NCBI GenBank assembly: GCA_045659745.1
Contig: JAZRCL010000064.1
Coordinates: 1 to 19,074, forward strand
Length of the DNA: 19,074 nucleotides
DNA from: SVTX01 sp045659745
Lineage (GTDB): Bacteria; Bacillota; Clostridia; Oscillospirales; CAG-272
Direction: 5' to 3'
How positions within the stretch are numbered: the stretch's first letter is position 1; the number at the start of each line of letters is the position of its first letter. Shown in pieces: positions 1 to 6,774 of the stretch. Below the pieces are notes generated by a model that had not been told where the DNA came from, did not search any database, and saw only the letters and a list, made by a program, of their open reading frames with translations. The translations under genes and the position numbers were made by a program.

Positions 1-668
1 GCTTCCTCGTCAAGCTCGCAGAAGCTGTTGTCTATGACCGATTTGCCCGTGAGGGTCTTGAACCACAAAAGTCCAAGCGCATATCTGCCAAGTCCGAAAG
101 ATGCGTGGAACGTATCTCTATGTATCTTTGCAACACCGCTCTTGAGAAGCGCGCCGAACATCTCGCCCGAGGGTATAATACCGTCTAACCCCTCAGATTT
201 TGCAACGTCTGCGTAGGCTGCCTTTACATCCGAAAGCATCTCGTCCGAGGTCTTATATCCTGCGATGACATGGAGACGCTCGCTTCCGTCCTCGTACGCC
301 CAGGTCTGTTGGAGTAAAAGATGCGCCTTGGGCTGTGCCTGTCTTATGTATTTTACAAGCTCGGTCACGTAAGGGTAATACGTATCCTTATTAAAGCTGA
401 AATGACTTGCCTGCTGGAGTGTGATAACGTCCCACTCTTGCGACTCTATAATCTCGGTCAACACCTCAAGTCGCTCCATAAAGCATCCGTTATAAAAATA
501 CAGATAGGATTTGTTTTTCTCTATCATATTGTGATAATGCTGCTCAAGCGAGCAACCGCCGATAGAAAGGTTGACTATCTCAAAGTCCTCGCCAGCCGCC
601 TTTGCGATTTGGTGAAGATAACGCGTAGCGTCCTCTGTAAAGCTATTTCCTATAGTAAGTATTCTCAT
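1..668 (-). CDS. DUF4886 / SGNH-type hydrolase, 3'-truncated by window edge
   Basis: The minus-strand frame opens with ATG at 668 and runs without a stop to the window start, giving 222 residues. The N-terminus MRILTIGNSFTEDATRYL carries the GNSF block that places the nucleophilic serine of SGNH/GDSL-like hydrolases, in the form typical of DUF4886 proteins. Further on, GGCSLEQH, TLQQASHFS and the late RDTFHASFGLG block (D-x-x-H, candidate catalytic Asp and His) fit that family. Members are presumed esterases or carbohydrate deacetylases; the substrate here cannot be read from sequence. No signal peptide is visible, so a cytoplasmic location is inferred. A GGAGG ribosome site lies 8 to 12 nt upstream of the ATG, inside the end of the neighbouring membrane-protein gene, whose TAA abuts this ATG. 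The two are surely cotranscribed. The C-terminus lies outside the window. Confidence 0.85.
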   Translation of the reverse strand, partial: MRILTIGNSFTEDATRYLHQIAKAAGEDFEIVNLSIGGCSLEQHYHNMIEKNKSYLYFYNGCFMERLEVLTEIIESQEWDVITLQQASHFSFNKDTYYPYVTELVKYIRQAQPKAHLLLQQTWAYEDGSERLHVIAGYKTSDEMLSDVKAAYADVAKSEGLDGIIPSGEMFGALLKSGVAKIHRDTFHASFGLGRYALGLLWFKTLTGKSVIDNSFCELDEE

Positions 669-977
669 TTATACTTCCTCCCCTGCTTCTCTTTTTTGGT
701 CAAGACGGTAATTGCGAATGTAAATAAGCAGATCGCATCCCACCATTATAAAGTTCAGAATATAGAACACGAGAACATACCACTTACTCGCAAAGCTCGC
801 CATATACGCTTCATTGAGAAACTTTGAGGTTATGCCCGCTACGTATCCAAAAAGGATAAACAAAAGAAACGCAAGGCTTTTTCCCTTTGTAGTTCTCGCC
901 TTATAGGACTTTATAACGTTCATAGGCCATGATATACCAAAGCTTACTATCATAATTATTTCAAGAATTTCCGACAT
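669..977 (-). CDS. Small PQ-loop-like (SemiSWEET-type) membrane protein
   Basis: A protein of about 102 residues with three predicted membrane helices: residues 5-20, about 30-52 (after the block WPMNVIKSYKARTTKGKS) and about 68-86. It ends in a charged cytoplasmic tail (LDQKREAGEEV). The proline in WPMN followed by a basic KARTTKGKS loop resembles PQ-loop/SemiSWEET half-transporters, which are small three-helix proteins that dimerise. Transport of a small solute is therefore possible but unproven, and the canonical PQ dipeptide is not intact. I chose the ATG at 977 because GGAGG sits five bases upstream; an upstream in-frame start at 1016 would fall next to the promoter -10 and is unlikely. 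It leads a two-gene unit with the DUF4886 hydrolase, with no intergenic base between stop and start, so the two products may act on the same compound (inference). Confidence 0.7.
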   Translation of the reverse strand: MSEILEIIMIVSFGISWPMNVIKSYKARTTKGKSLAFLLFILFGYVAGITSKFLNEAYMASFASKWYVLVFYILNFIMVGCDLLIYIRNYRLDQKREAGEEV

Positions 978-1004
978 AACTGCCTCCATAATTTTACTAA
1001 GTTC

Positions 1005-1033
1005 ATCATAGCACAATTTACGAAATATGTCAA
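1005..1033 (-). promoter_or_regulatory. Sigma-A promoter for the PQ-loop/DUF4886 unit
   Basis: On the minus strand TTGACA (1033-1028) and TATGAT (1010-1005) are separated by exactly 17 nt. The -35 is a perfect consensus and the -10 differs at one base. The ATG at 977 lies about 20 nt beyond the expected transcription start. Confidence 0.8.
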
Positions 1034-1034
1034 C

Positions 1035-1063
1035 AAAAAAGCCTTCATATTGAAGGCTTTTTT
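1035..1063 (-). terminator. Rho-independent terminator after the YwaF-like gene
   Basis: GCCTTCA (1041-1047), a three-base loop and TGAAGGC (1051-1057) form a seven-pair stem. It is flanked by six A (1035-1040) and six T (1058-1063), so it could stop transcripts from either direction. It lies just after the stop of the YwaF-like gene and just before the promoter of the next unit. Confidence 0.85.
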
Positions 1064-1067
1064 ATGT

Positions 1068-1847
1068 TCAGGCTTCTGATACCGCGAGTTTTCTTGCCTC
1101 GCGTTTGTGAGCTATGTGAAGCACAAGCTTTTCAATAGCAAACACTATCATTACCATAAGAAATACGCCGAGATTTATGATAAGGTACGTGAGAGGGTAT
1201 TTGAACTCTACAAAGCCCATATCAAGTCCCTGGAGGAAATACCAGTTGTGATCGTAAGCCCAGTTTCCAAACGTTGCCCAAAGGGTGATAAACGTCTGTA
1301 TGATAAGCACCTTGGGAAGCACTATGTACTTGCAGGTCGCTCTGCGGAAAAGCAACGCCGAAACGCCCCACGAATATACCAGTCCGTGATAGAGGAATGT
1401 CTGGATAACTCGGTAGCACCAAGGAGTATAGTTATCTCCAAATGCGGTGTTGGGATAGGCGAAGTACATAAAGGGGCCGACTATGGCAAGAAGCGCTATC
1501 GCGTCGTAAAGCCAAGCCATCTTTTTTGAGCCCGAGAACTGCGCCAGCATTATCACAGGACACAGGAACGTGCAGATATGGAAGGGCAGCTTATCAACTA
1601 TAAGGCTTCCGTCGTTATAGAAGGGCTGAATAAAGAAGTCCCCTATGTAAACCACAAATATTGCGATTGCAATAGCGCGAAGCGCCTTTGTCTTTTTCTC
1701 CTCTGCCAAATTGCGAAGGCAGAAATACAACAAAAATGGGAACGAAACTATAAGTATAACGTAAAGAATATGCCACGGAGAGAATAACTCCATTTTTACT
1801 TTTGCAACCTCGGGGTTGCTGAATATCTTTGTCAAAAATTCATTCAT
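1068..1847 (-). CDS. YwaF / TIGR02206-type integral membrane protein
   Basis: 259 residues, almost entirely hydrophobic, with about seven membrane helices starting near residues 24, 58, 90, 110, 145, 170 and 215. The block LPFHICTFLCPV (87-98) and the later FLYHGLVYSWG match the conserved His-containing motifs of the YwaF family (TIGR02206, conserved hypothetical integral membrane protein). No function is established for this family. The ATG at 1847 has GGGAG seven bases upstream. The gene is monocistronic: its own promoter lies upstream and a strong terminator follows the TGA directly. Helix count and membrane location are predictions; the family call is fairly firm, the role unknown. Confidence 0.78.
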   Translation of the reverse strand: MNEFLTKIFSNPEVAKVKMELFSPWHILYVILIVSFPFLLYFCLRNLAEEKKTKALRAIAIAIFVVYIGDFFIQPFYNDGSLIVDKLPFHICTFLCPVIMLAQFSGSKKMAWLYDAIALLAIVGPFMYFAYPNTAFGDNYTPWCYRVIQTFLYHGLVYSWGVSALLFRRATCKYIVLPKVLIIQTFITLWATFGNWAYDHNWYFLQGLDMGFVEFKYPLTYLIINLGVFLMVMIVFAIEKLVLHIAHKREARKLAVSEA

Positions 1848-1890
1848 AATAGATCTCCCAAAAAATAATTTTAGTGTCCTCTACTCTTTG

Positions 1891-1899
1891 ATTATATCA
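1891..1899 (-). promoter_or_regulatory. Extended -10 promoter for the YwaF-like gene
   Basis: The minus strand reads TGATATAAT, a perfect TATAAT with the TG extension. No good -35 lies 17 nt upstream, which fits an extended -10 promoter. It is 44 nt upstream of the ATG. Confidence 0.55.
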
Positions 1900-1940
1900 T
1901 AAATTCGACAAAATAATTCTTAAAAAATCTTAAAGAGAAA

Positions 1941-1960
1941 GGGCGGGTTGCTCCCCGCCC
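1941..1960 (-). terminator. Terminator after the decarboxylase-like gene
   Basis: GGGCGGG (1941-1947) pairs with CCCGCCC (1954-1960) around a six-base loop. It sits eight bases past the TAA of the decarboxylase-like gene. The T-rich stretch on the minus strand (TTTCTCTTT) is interrupted, so this is a strong stem with a moderate U tract. Confidence 0.7.
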
Positions 1961-1968
1961 TGAAATTT

Positions 1969-3318
1969 TTATTTTACAACCGAGATTTTTTCTATCCCGT
2001 AATGCTCAAAAAGTCTTATGTGCTCAGCACTTACAACCTCTCCGCTGACAACTATCGGAACGGCAGGCGGACAGGACACGGGGGGTGACGCACAAATTCT
2101 GCCAACAGAATCTTTAGCGCAAACTGTCTTTGACGGCGCAAATATCGCCTCGCGGATGCTCATAGCTTTTTGTGGATATATTTTTTTCGGACAGTCGAGA
2201 ATGCCTGTTCCTACGGATTCGGATAACGTAATATCAAAATCCAAAAGCGCGCGCTCGACTTTGTCAATATCCTCGTCGCTGTTGTCAGGTGTGAACATCA
2301 TCACAACACAGTCAGAGTCAGAAAATTCAATTTCTATCCCCTGCGCTCTCAAAAATTCCGCAAGGCAGTTGCCCGAAAAACTTAATTTGGACACGTCTAT
2401 GAGGATTTTTGCGGGCTCTCGCGCCGAGATTGCGTATCCTTTATCTGCAAGATGCTCACAAAGCTGCGTAAGTCTATCGCAAAGGCAGGCAAGTTTTTCT
2501 CTGTATCCGTTGCATAGGTAGAAGTTGCACATATCAAGCGACTGGAGTATAAGATACGACGGGCTTGTGGAGGCAAAAAGCGAAAGCTTTTCTCTTGCAA
2601 TCTCGCAATAGCTCTTGTCTGCATCCTTTGAAACATGCAGATACGCGCCGCCTGTCAAAACAGGCAGAGTCTTATGCGCCGAATCACAGCACATATCCGC
2701 TCCCTGAGAGATGGGGTGCATAGACTCGGGAAGAAACTGAAGATAAGCGCCGTGCGCGTTGTCCACAAGAAGCGGAATTTTGTGCGCATGGCATACGTCC
2801 GCAAGTCCTTTTATATCAAGTATATTTCCGAGATAGTCAGGCGAGGTCACGTAAACTGCCGAGGGCTTTCTGTCAAGACTTGCAAGCGTATTTTCAAGCT
2901 TCTCAGGCGTGACCACACACTCACATAAGTGAGAAAATTCATCGGGATATATCCACTCAACCTCCAAATCAAGCAGCGCGCAAGCATATATAAACGCCTT
3001 GTGCGAGTTTCGTGTGGCAACAATCAAGGGCTTTTCCCTTCCACTGTTTGCCACAGCTATTCCAAGCATCGCCTTAATACACAGCGTGCTTCCCTCGGTG
3101 GAGTAAAAGGTGTGCTCCGTGCCGAAAAGCTCCGACGCGTTGTTCTCGCTCTCAAGAATTATCCCATCAGGTGAGTAAAGCACGTCCGCTCCGTCAATTT
3201 CGGTTATATCATAAGGTTCAATACCAAGATATTTTGTTCCCTTGTGCCCCGGCATATGAAGTCTGATGCTATTTTTTTGAGCGTATTCACGCACAAAATC
3301 AACTATTGGAGTTTTCAT
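1969..3318 (-). CDS. Orn/Lys/Arg decarboxylase family PLP enzyme
   Basis: 449 residues of fold-type I PLP enzyme. MPGHKGT (22-28), TFYSTEGST (70-78), the PLP-binding Asp in LLVDNAHG (D187) and DSAHKTLP with the Schiff-base lysine K216 are the diagnostic blocks of the SpeA/YaaO/Cad-like group. The C-terminal domain carries CASPPVSCPPAVPIVVSGE, the usual substrate-side motif. The length (about 450 against 470-490) fits the short Gram-positive form without the N-terminal wing domain. Such enzymes decarboxylate arginine, lysine or ornithine to polyamines or cadaverine; which one cannot be decided here. The ATG at 3318 lies inside the end of the SCIFF maturase gene (20-nt overlap in a different frame), so translation is probably coupled to it, and a terminator follows. 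Being the third gene of a RiPP operon is notable, but a functional link is only inferred. Confidence 0.88.
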   Translation of the reverse strand: MKTPIVDFVREYAQKNSIRLHMPGHKGTKYLGIEPYDITEIDGADVLYSPDGIILESENNASELFGTEHTFYSTEGSTLCIKAMLGIAVANSGREKPLIVATRNSHKAFIYACALLDLEVEWIYPDEFSHLCECVVTPEKLENTLASLDRKPSAVYVTSPDYLGNILDIKGLADVCHAHKIPLLVDNAHGAYLQFLPESMHPISQGADMCCDSAHKTLPVLTGGAYLHVSKDADKSYCEIAREKLSLFASTSPSYLILQSLDMCNFYLCNGYREKLACLCDRLTQLCEHLADKGYAISAREPAKILIDVSKLSFSGNCLAEFLRAQGIEIEFSDSDCVVMMFTPDNSDEDIDKVERALLDFDITLSESVGTGILDCPKKIYPQKAMSIREAIFAPSKTVCAKDSVGRICASPPVSCPPAVPIVVSGEVVSAEHIRLFEHYGIEKISVVK

Positions 3319-4690
3319 TATCTTCGGTCTCAGCGATCTGCATCATAACGGCGCACTCAATTCTCTTCTTGAAAAGCTCGCAGCCGTATTTATAAACGCC
3401 GCCAATGCTTCCCGTTGCGTGATAAGAGTTTGCCGCGCAACCACCCGAGCAATAAAGCTTTGCCCAGCAATCACGGCAGTCCTCGCGCGAATATGCGTTG
3501 CAATGTCTGAACTCGTCCTGAATTTCTGTGTTTTTAACACCGTCCCAGATATTGCCGAGCAAATACTTCTTATCTCCTACAAACTGGTGACAGGGATAAA
3601 GATCTCCCCAAGGTGTGACCGCCATATATTCTGTGCCCGAGCCGCAGCCCGCGATTCTCTTGTAGATACAAGGGCCGTTCTTTAGGTCAAGCATATAGTG
3701 GTAGAACGTGAAGGGTCTGCCCTCGCGACGTCTCTTTATCATTTCCACCGCAAGTATCTCGTACTGCTCAAAGAGCTTAGGCATATCCTCGTCGGTCAAG
3801 GCATATGGGTCGGATGGAGGACAAACGACGGGCTCCATGCTAAGCTCGGTAAAACCAAGGTCAGCCATATGGAAAAGGTCGTTTGTAAAGTCCACGTTGT
3901 TGTGCGTGAACGTGCCACGGACATAGTAATTCTTGCCGCCGCGCGACTCAACGAGCTTCAGGAAATTGGGCACTATGGTGTCATAGCTTCCCTTGCCTGC
4001 ATAGTCGCGGCGGAAGTGGTCGTTGACTTCTTTTCGTCCGTCAAGAGACAGCACGACGTTGCTCATCTCGCGGTTGAGGAATTCCATCATCTCGTCTGTC
4101 AACACCATTCCGTTTGTCGTGTATGTAAAGCGGAAGTTCTTGTTGTGCTGCTTTTCAACCGAACGCGCGTATTCAACAAGCTGCTTGACTACGTCAAAAT
4201 TAAGCGCAGGCTCGCCGCCGAAAAAGTCAACCTCAAGGTTGCGTCTTGTTCCCGAATTTGCGATAAGGAAATCAAACGCCTGCTTACCTACCTCAAAGGA
4301 CATGAGTGCTCTGTTGCCCTGATATTTTCCCTGCGAAGCAAAGCAATAAGAACAGTTGAGATTGCAGGTATGCGCTACGTGCAGACAAAGCGCCTTTATT
4401 ACATTTGAATTGTTTTTATATGTGTACGCAAGCTTTTCAAACTTGTCCTCGGAGAACAGCTTTCCTGCCGTCTCCAAAGCCGCAATATCGTCAATACAGA
4501 GGTCTATCTCCTCTGCGGTGACATCCGGCATATATCCGTATTTTTCAAGCATCGCCGAGATTATCTCCGCGCGGCTTGAGTCCTTATACATTGAAATTAT
4601 GTCGTACGCGACCTCGTCAACCGTATGAACCGAGCCCGAGCAGGTGTCAAGAACTATATTATATCCGTTAAGTTTATACTGATGTACCAT
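3299..4690 (-). CDS. scfB: SCIFF peptide maturase, radical SAM/SPASM thioether synthase
   Basis: 463 residues. The N-terminal 90 form a RiPP-recognition-like domain opening MVHQYKLNGYNIVLDTCSGS, characteristic of the TIGR03974 SCIFF maturases. CNLNCSYC (C109, C113, C116) binds the SAM-cleaving 4Fe-4S cluster, and FFGGEPALN (157-164) is the radical SAM GGE motif. The C-terminal SPASM region supplies auxiliary-cluster cysteines, visible at 341, 349, 367, 397, 405, 408, 414, 418 and 437 (including CRDCWAKLYCSGGC). Family knowledge: it abstracts hydrogen from the precursor to join a cysteine sulfur to a neighbouring residue (ranthipeptide chemistry, as in CteB and Tte1186). The ATG at 4690 has GGAG six bases upstream. 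Its substrate is encoded 178 nt upstream, and its 3' end overlaps the decarboxylase-like gene. All key cysteines are present. Confidence 0.95.
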   Translation of the reverse strand: MVHQYKLNGYNIVLDTCSGSVHTVDEVAYDIISMYKDSSRAEIISAMLEKYGYMPDVTAEEIDLCIDDIAALETAGKLFSEDKFEKLAYTYKNNSNVIKALCLHVAHTCNLNCSYCFASQGKYQGNRALMSFEVGKQAFDFLIANSGTRRNLEVDFFGGEPALNFDVVKQLVEYARSVEKQHNKNFRFTYTTNGMVLTDEMMEFLNREMSNVVLSLDGRKEVNDHFRRDYAGKGSYDTIVPNFLKLVESRGGKNYYVRGTFTHNNVDFTNDLFHMADLGFTELSMEPVVCPPSDPYALTDEDMPKLFEQYEILAVEMIKRRREGRPFTFYHYMLDLKNGPCIYKRIAGCGSGTEYMAVTPWGDLYPCHQFVGDKKYLLGNIWDGVKNTEIQDEFRHCNAYSREDCRDCWAKLYCSGGCAANSYHATGSIGGVYKYGCELFKKRIECAVMMQIAETEDNENSNS

Positions 4691-4721
4691 TTTTTACTCC
4701 GAAATATTATTTATCTATGTG

Positions 4722-4735
4722 CAAATAATTATTTG
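4722..4735. repeat. 14-bp perfect palindrome upstream of the maturase
   Basis: CAAATAATTATTTG is a perfect dyad 31 nt before the maturase ATG, in the spacer between the SCIFF precursor and its maturase. It could be an operator half-site pair or a chance AT-rich palindrome. No strong promoter hexamers frame it. Confidence 0.4.
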
Positions 4736-4818
4736 TCCCAAATATGATGACCGAAAAAACGTGTAGAGCAAAATGCCTGCAACGAAGTTATCCGCGCTTT
4801 TTCGAGGGTCAGCAAATG

Positions 4819-4843
4819 AAAACGCTGCCTCATGGCAGCGTTT
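4819..4843 (-). terminator. Attenuating hairpin between SCIFF precursor and maturase
   Basis: AACGCTGCC (4821-4829), a TCAT loop and GGCAGCGTT (4834-4842) form a nine-pair stem. On the minus strand it is followed by a run of only four T. It lies 26 nt after the SCIFF stop. A leaky terminator here would give much precursor mRNA and little maturase mRNA, as is common in RiPP operons (inference). A smaller hairpin, GAAGG/CCTTC (4852-4866), sits directly after the stop. Confidence 0.7.
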
Positions 4844-4868
4844 CCACCGTAGAAGGCATTACCTTCAA

Positions 4869-5009
4869 TTACTTATTTTCGCACTGCTGGTTAGCAACGC
4901 CACAGGATGTCTTGCAAGCAGACTGGCAGGATGTCTGGCACTCGCCGCAACCGCCGTTCTTAACTGTCTTTACGATATCCTTTGTTTCGATAGTCTTAAT
5001 TCTGTTCAT
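4869..5009 (-). CDS. scfA: SCIFF (six cysteines in forty-five) RiPP precursor peptide
   Basis: A 46-residue minus-strand frame from ATG 5009 to TAA 4869, shorter than usual ORF cut-offs. It begins MNRIKTIETK, the basic leader, and continues into a core holding exactly six cysteines (21, 24, 28, 32, 36, 43) in the pattern GGCGECQTSCQSACKTSC. That pattern is the TIGR03973 SCIFF signature. A perfect AGGAGGG lies seven bases upstream and a consensus promoter ahead of it. The cognate radical SAM maturase is the next gene downstream. Family knowledge: the maturase forms a Cys thioether in the core; the biological role of mature SCIFF is not settled (quorum or regulatory signalling has been proposed for related ranthipeptides). 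Odd point: position 37, just after C36, is Gly where characterised SCIFFs have Thr by my recollection. Confidence 0.95.
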   Translation of the reverse strand: MNRIKTIETKDIVKTVKNGGCGECQTSCQSACKTSCGVANQQCENK

Positions 5010-5039
5010 TAGAAGACCCTCCTAAAATAATCAAGATTG

Positions 5040-5057
5040 TGTCGGCATACGCCGACA
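5040..5057 (-). promoter_or_regulatory. 5' UTR hairpin of the SCIFF mRNA
   Basis: TGTCGGC (5040-5046), a four-base loop and GCCGACA (5051-5057) make a perfect seven-pair stem. It lies between the expected start of transcription (near 5067) and the Shine-Dalgarno (5017-5023). It probably stabilises the 5' end of the message. With no U tract it is unlikely to be a terminator. Confidence 0.6.
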
Positions 5058-5073
5058 ATATTTTCACACGTAT

Positions 5074-5102
5074 ATTTTATCACAAGCGCCCGCACTTGTC
5101 AA
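5074..5102 (-). promoter_or_regulatory. Strong sigma-A promoter of the SCIFF operon
   Basis: On the minus strand TTGACA (5102-5097) and TAAAAT (5079-5074) stand 17 nt apart. The -35 is perfect and the -10 has one mismatch. A dyad, ACAAG (5082-5086) with CTTGT (5095-5099), occupies the spacer and overlaps the -35, so a repressor could act here (inference). Confidence 0.85.
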
Positions 5103-5134
5103 GCACTATTTGATAAATTACTAAATTCTCTCCG

Positions 5135-6133
5135 TCAATAAGACCTGAGCTTTTCAAGCAGCGCGCTGAAATTCTCGGGCAATTCACTCTCAAAGCCCAT
5201 ACGCTCGCCCGTTCTTGGATGAGTAAGCTCAAGGTGCTTTGCGTGGAGACACTGACCGTGGATAAGGCTCTTGTTCTGCGCCTCAAATCTCGTATTCCCG
5301 CCGCCGTAAACAATATCACCCACAAGCGGATGTCCCGTGCAAGACATATGAACTCTTATCTGATGAGTCCGTCCTGTTTCGAGTCTACATTCGATATAGG
5401 TAAACCTCTGGCCGCCGACAGAAAATCTCTCCTTGACGGTAAAATGAGTTATCGCCTCACGAGACTTTATATCGGGGTTATTTATGACCGCCATTTTTTT
5501 GCGGTCCTGCGGATGTCTGCCGATAGGCTTATTTATTGTTCCGCTGTCCTCTTTTACGTTGCCTATGACAAGCGCGTGGTAAACTCTGCTCACACCGTGC
5601 ACCTTCATCTGCTCGGCAAGCGAGATATGTGCGTCGTCGTTTTTAGCGACTACGAGCAATCCAGACGTGTCTTTATCTATTCTATGCACAATACCCGGGC
5701 GCGCCACACCGCCAATACCTGAAAGGCTGTCCTTGCAGTGATAAAGCAAAGCGTTTACAAGCGTTCCCGTATAGATATTCGTCGCAGGGTGAACTATCAT
5801 TCCCTCGGGCTTATTTATGACTATAATATCGTTATCCTCATAGACAACGTCAAGCGGAATATCCTCGGGCTCGGCGCGATCAGGTGTCGGCTCGGGATAA
5901 GTTATCCCCACCACGTCTCCTGCCTTGAGCTTATCCTTTTTATCGCAAAGCTTTCCGTTTACTGTCACAGCACCGCTTTCAATCAGCTTTACCGCAAGAC
6001 TGCGCGAAATATTTTCGTGAATTGATATAAGCTTATCCGCGCGGTCGCTCTCGGAAATTTTGAAAGACACAACTCTATCGGACGAATCATCAACCTCAAG
6101 CTCAAAATCAAGCTTGTTTTCATTCATTGTCAT
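5135..6133 (-). CDS. rluD: RluD-family 23S rRNA pseudouridine synthase
   Basis: About 332 residues. The N-terminal part (ADKLISIH...VTVNGKLCDKKDKLKAGD) is an S4 RNA-binding domain. The catalytic domain follows with NKPEGMIVHPA and GIVHRIDKDTSGLLVVAKN, where the Asp of HRID is the catalytic residue of the RluA/RluC/RluD class. RLETGRTHQIRVHM and GHPLVGDIVYGG are the remaining family motifs. It converts specific uridines in 23S rRNA to pseudouridine. In Bacillus the ortholog ylyB also follows lspA. Starts at 6133 and 6127 are both ATG; I took 6133 because a weak GAAGA lies at better spacing. Either way the gene overlaps the end of lspA by 8-14 nt. A longer frame from 6184 would overlap lspA far more and has no family support. 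No obvious terminator follows. Confidence 0.92.
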   Translation of the reverse strand: MTMNENKLDFELEVDDSSDRVVSFKISESDRADKLISIHENISRSLAVKLIESGAVTVNGKLCDKKDKLKAGDVVGITYPEPTPDRAEPEDIPLDVVYEDNDIIVINKPEGMIVHPATNIYTGTLVNALLYHCKDSLSGIGGVARPGIVHRIDKDTSGLLVVAKNDDAHISLAEQMKVHGVSRVYHALVIGNVKEDSGTINKPIGRHPQDRKKMAVINNPDIKSREAITHFTVKERFSVGGQRFTYIECRLETGRTHQIRVHMSCTGHPLVGDIVYGGGNTRFEAQNKSLIHGQCLHAKHLELTHPRTGERMGFESELPENFSALLEKLRSY

Positions 6134-6737
6134 TTGTATCTTCAACCTCACCGTCAGGATCAACCGCTTCCGTGTCGGACTCAATAGCTTCCGTATCGGG
6201 TGTGTCTAACATATCGTGCACAGAGACAGTCTCATATATCAGCGCTGCTGCTTCTGCCTTTGCGGCCTTTTCCGCCTTATATTCCTTTACTGCATCAAGT
6301 ATCATCCAAAGAATTATAATTCCCGCGCCGATAACCACAAAGGAATCCGCTACGTTGAACGTCCATTTCCAAACCTTCGGGAACGCGCAGAAATCAAGAA
6401 AATCTATAACGTAGCCAAGACGTATGCGGTCAATCATATTGCCTATTCCGCCCGCAACAATCATAGTCAAAGCCGACATCAAAAGCTTACTCTTTGGCTT
6501 TTTCCAGAATATATACACGAGTATTCCGGCTATCATCACGACCGACAAGATCATAAACAGCCATCTCGAATCCGACATGGATCCAAAAGCCGCGCCCTCG
6601 TTGCGGATATACGTGAATCTGAATACTTTGGGAATTACCTCAACCGACTCATACAGGTCAAGATTGAGCACGATAAGATATTTGCTTATCTGGTCAAGAA
6701 ACACTCCGACAAGCATAAGGATTATCCAAATATACAT
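6120..6737 (-). CDS. lspA: Lipoprotein signal peptidase II
   Basis: 205 residues with four membrane helices. FLDQISKYLI (13-22), YIRNEGAAFG (43-52), GGIGNMIDRIRLGYVIDFLDF (96-116) and WTFNVADS (125-132) are the conserved LspA boxes. The catalytic aspartate pair is D112 and D131, spaced as in known enzymes. It cleaves signal peptides from diacylglyceryl-modified prolipoproteins in the cytoplasmic membrane. The body ends near residue 152. The remaining 50 or so residues form an Ala/Lys-rich stretch and then a strongly acidic tail rich in Asp, Glu and Thr, not part of usual LspA (150-170 residues). The ATG at 6737 has AAGGAG at good spacing. It lies between ileS (94-nt gap containing a palindrome) and rluD (overlap), the standard Firmicute order. 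Confidence 0.95.
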   Translation of the reverse strand: MYIWIILMLVGVFLDQISKYLIVLNLDLYESVEVIPKVFRFTYIRNEGAAFGSMSDSRWLFMILSVVMIAGILVYIFWKKPKSKLLMSALTMIVAGGIGNMIDRIRLGYVIDFLDFCAFPKVWKWTFNVADSFVVIGAGIIILWMILDAVKEYKAEKAAKAEAAALIYETVSVHDMLDTPDTEAIESDTEAVDPDGEVEDTNDNE

Positions 6738-6774
6738 TTATTTCTCCTTTTGAGAAGTTTTTGTGGATGGGGGT

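Noticed and set aside
3698..4408. 236-codon plus-strand frame opposite the SCIFF maturase
   Set aside because: Antisense shadow of the radical SAM gene with no motifs of its own.
4744..5025. Plus-strand frames across the SCIFF precursor
   Set aside because: They read through the terminator hairpin and the antisense of the precursor, and lack a ribosome site.
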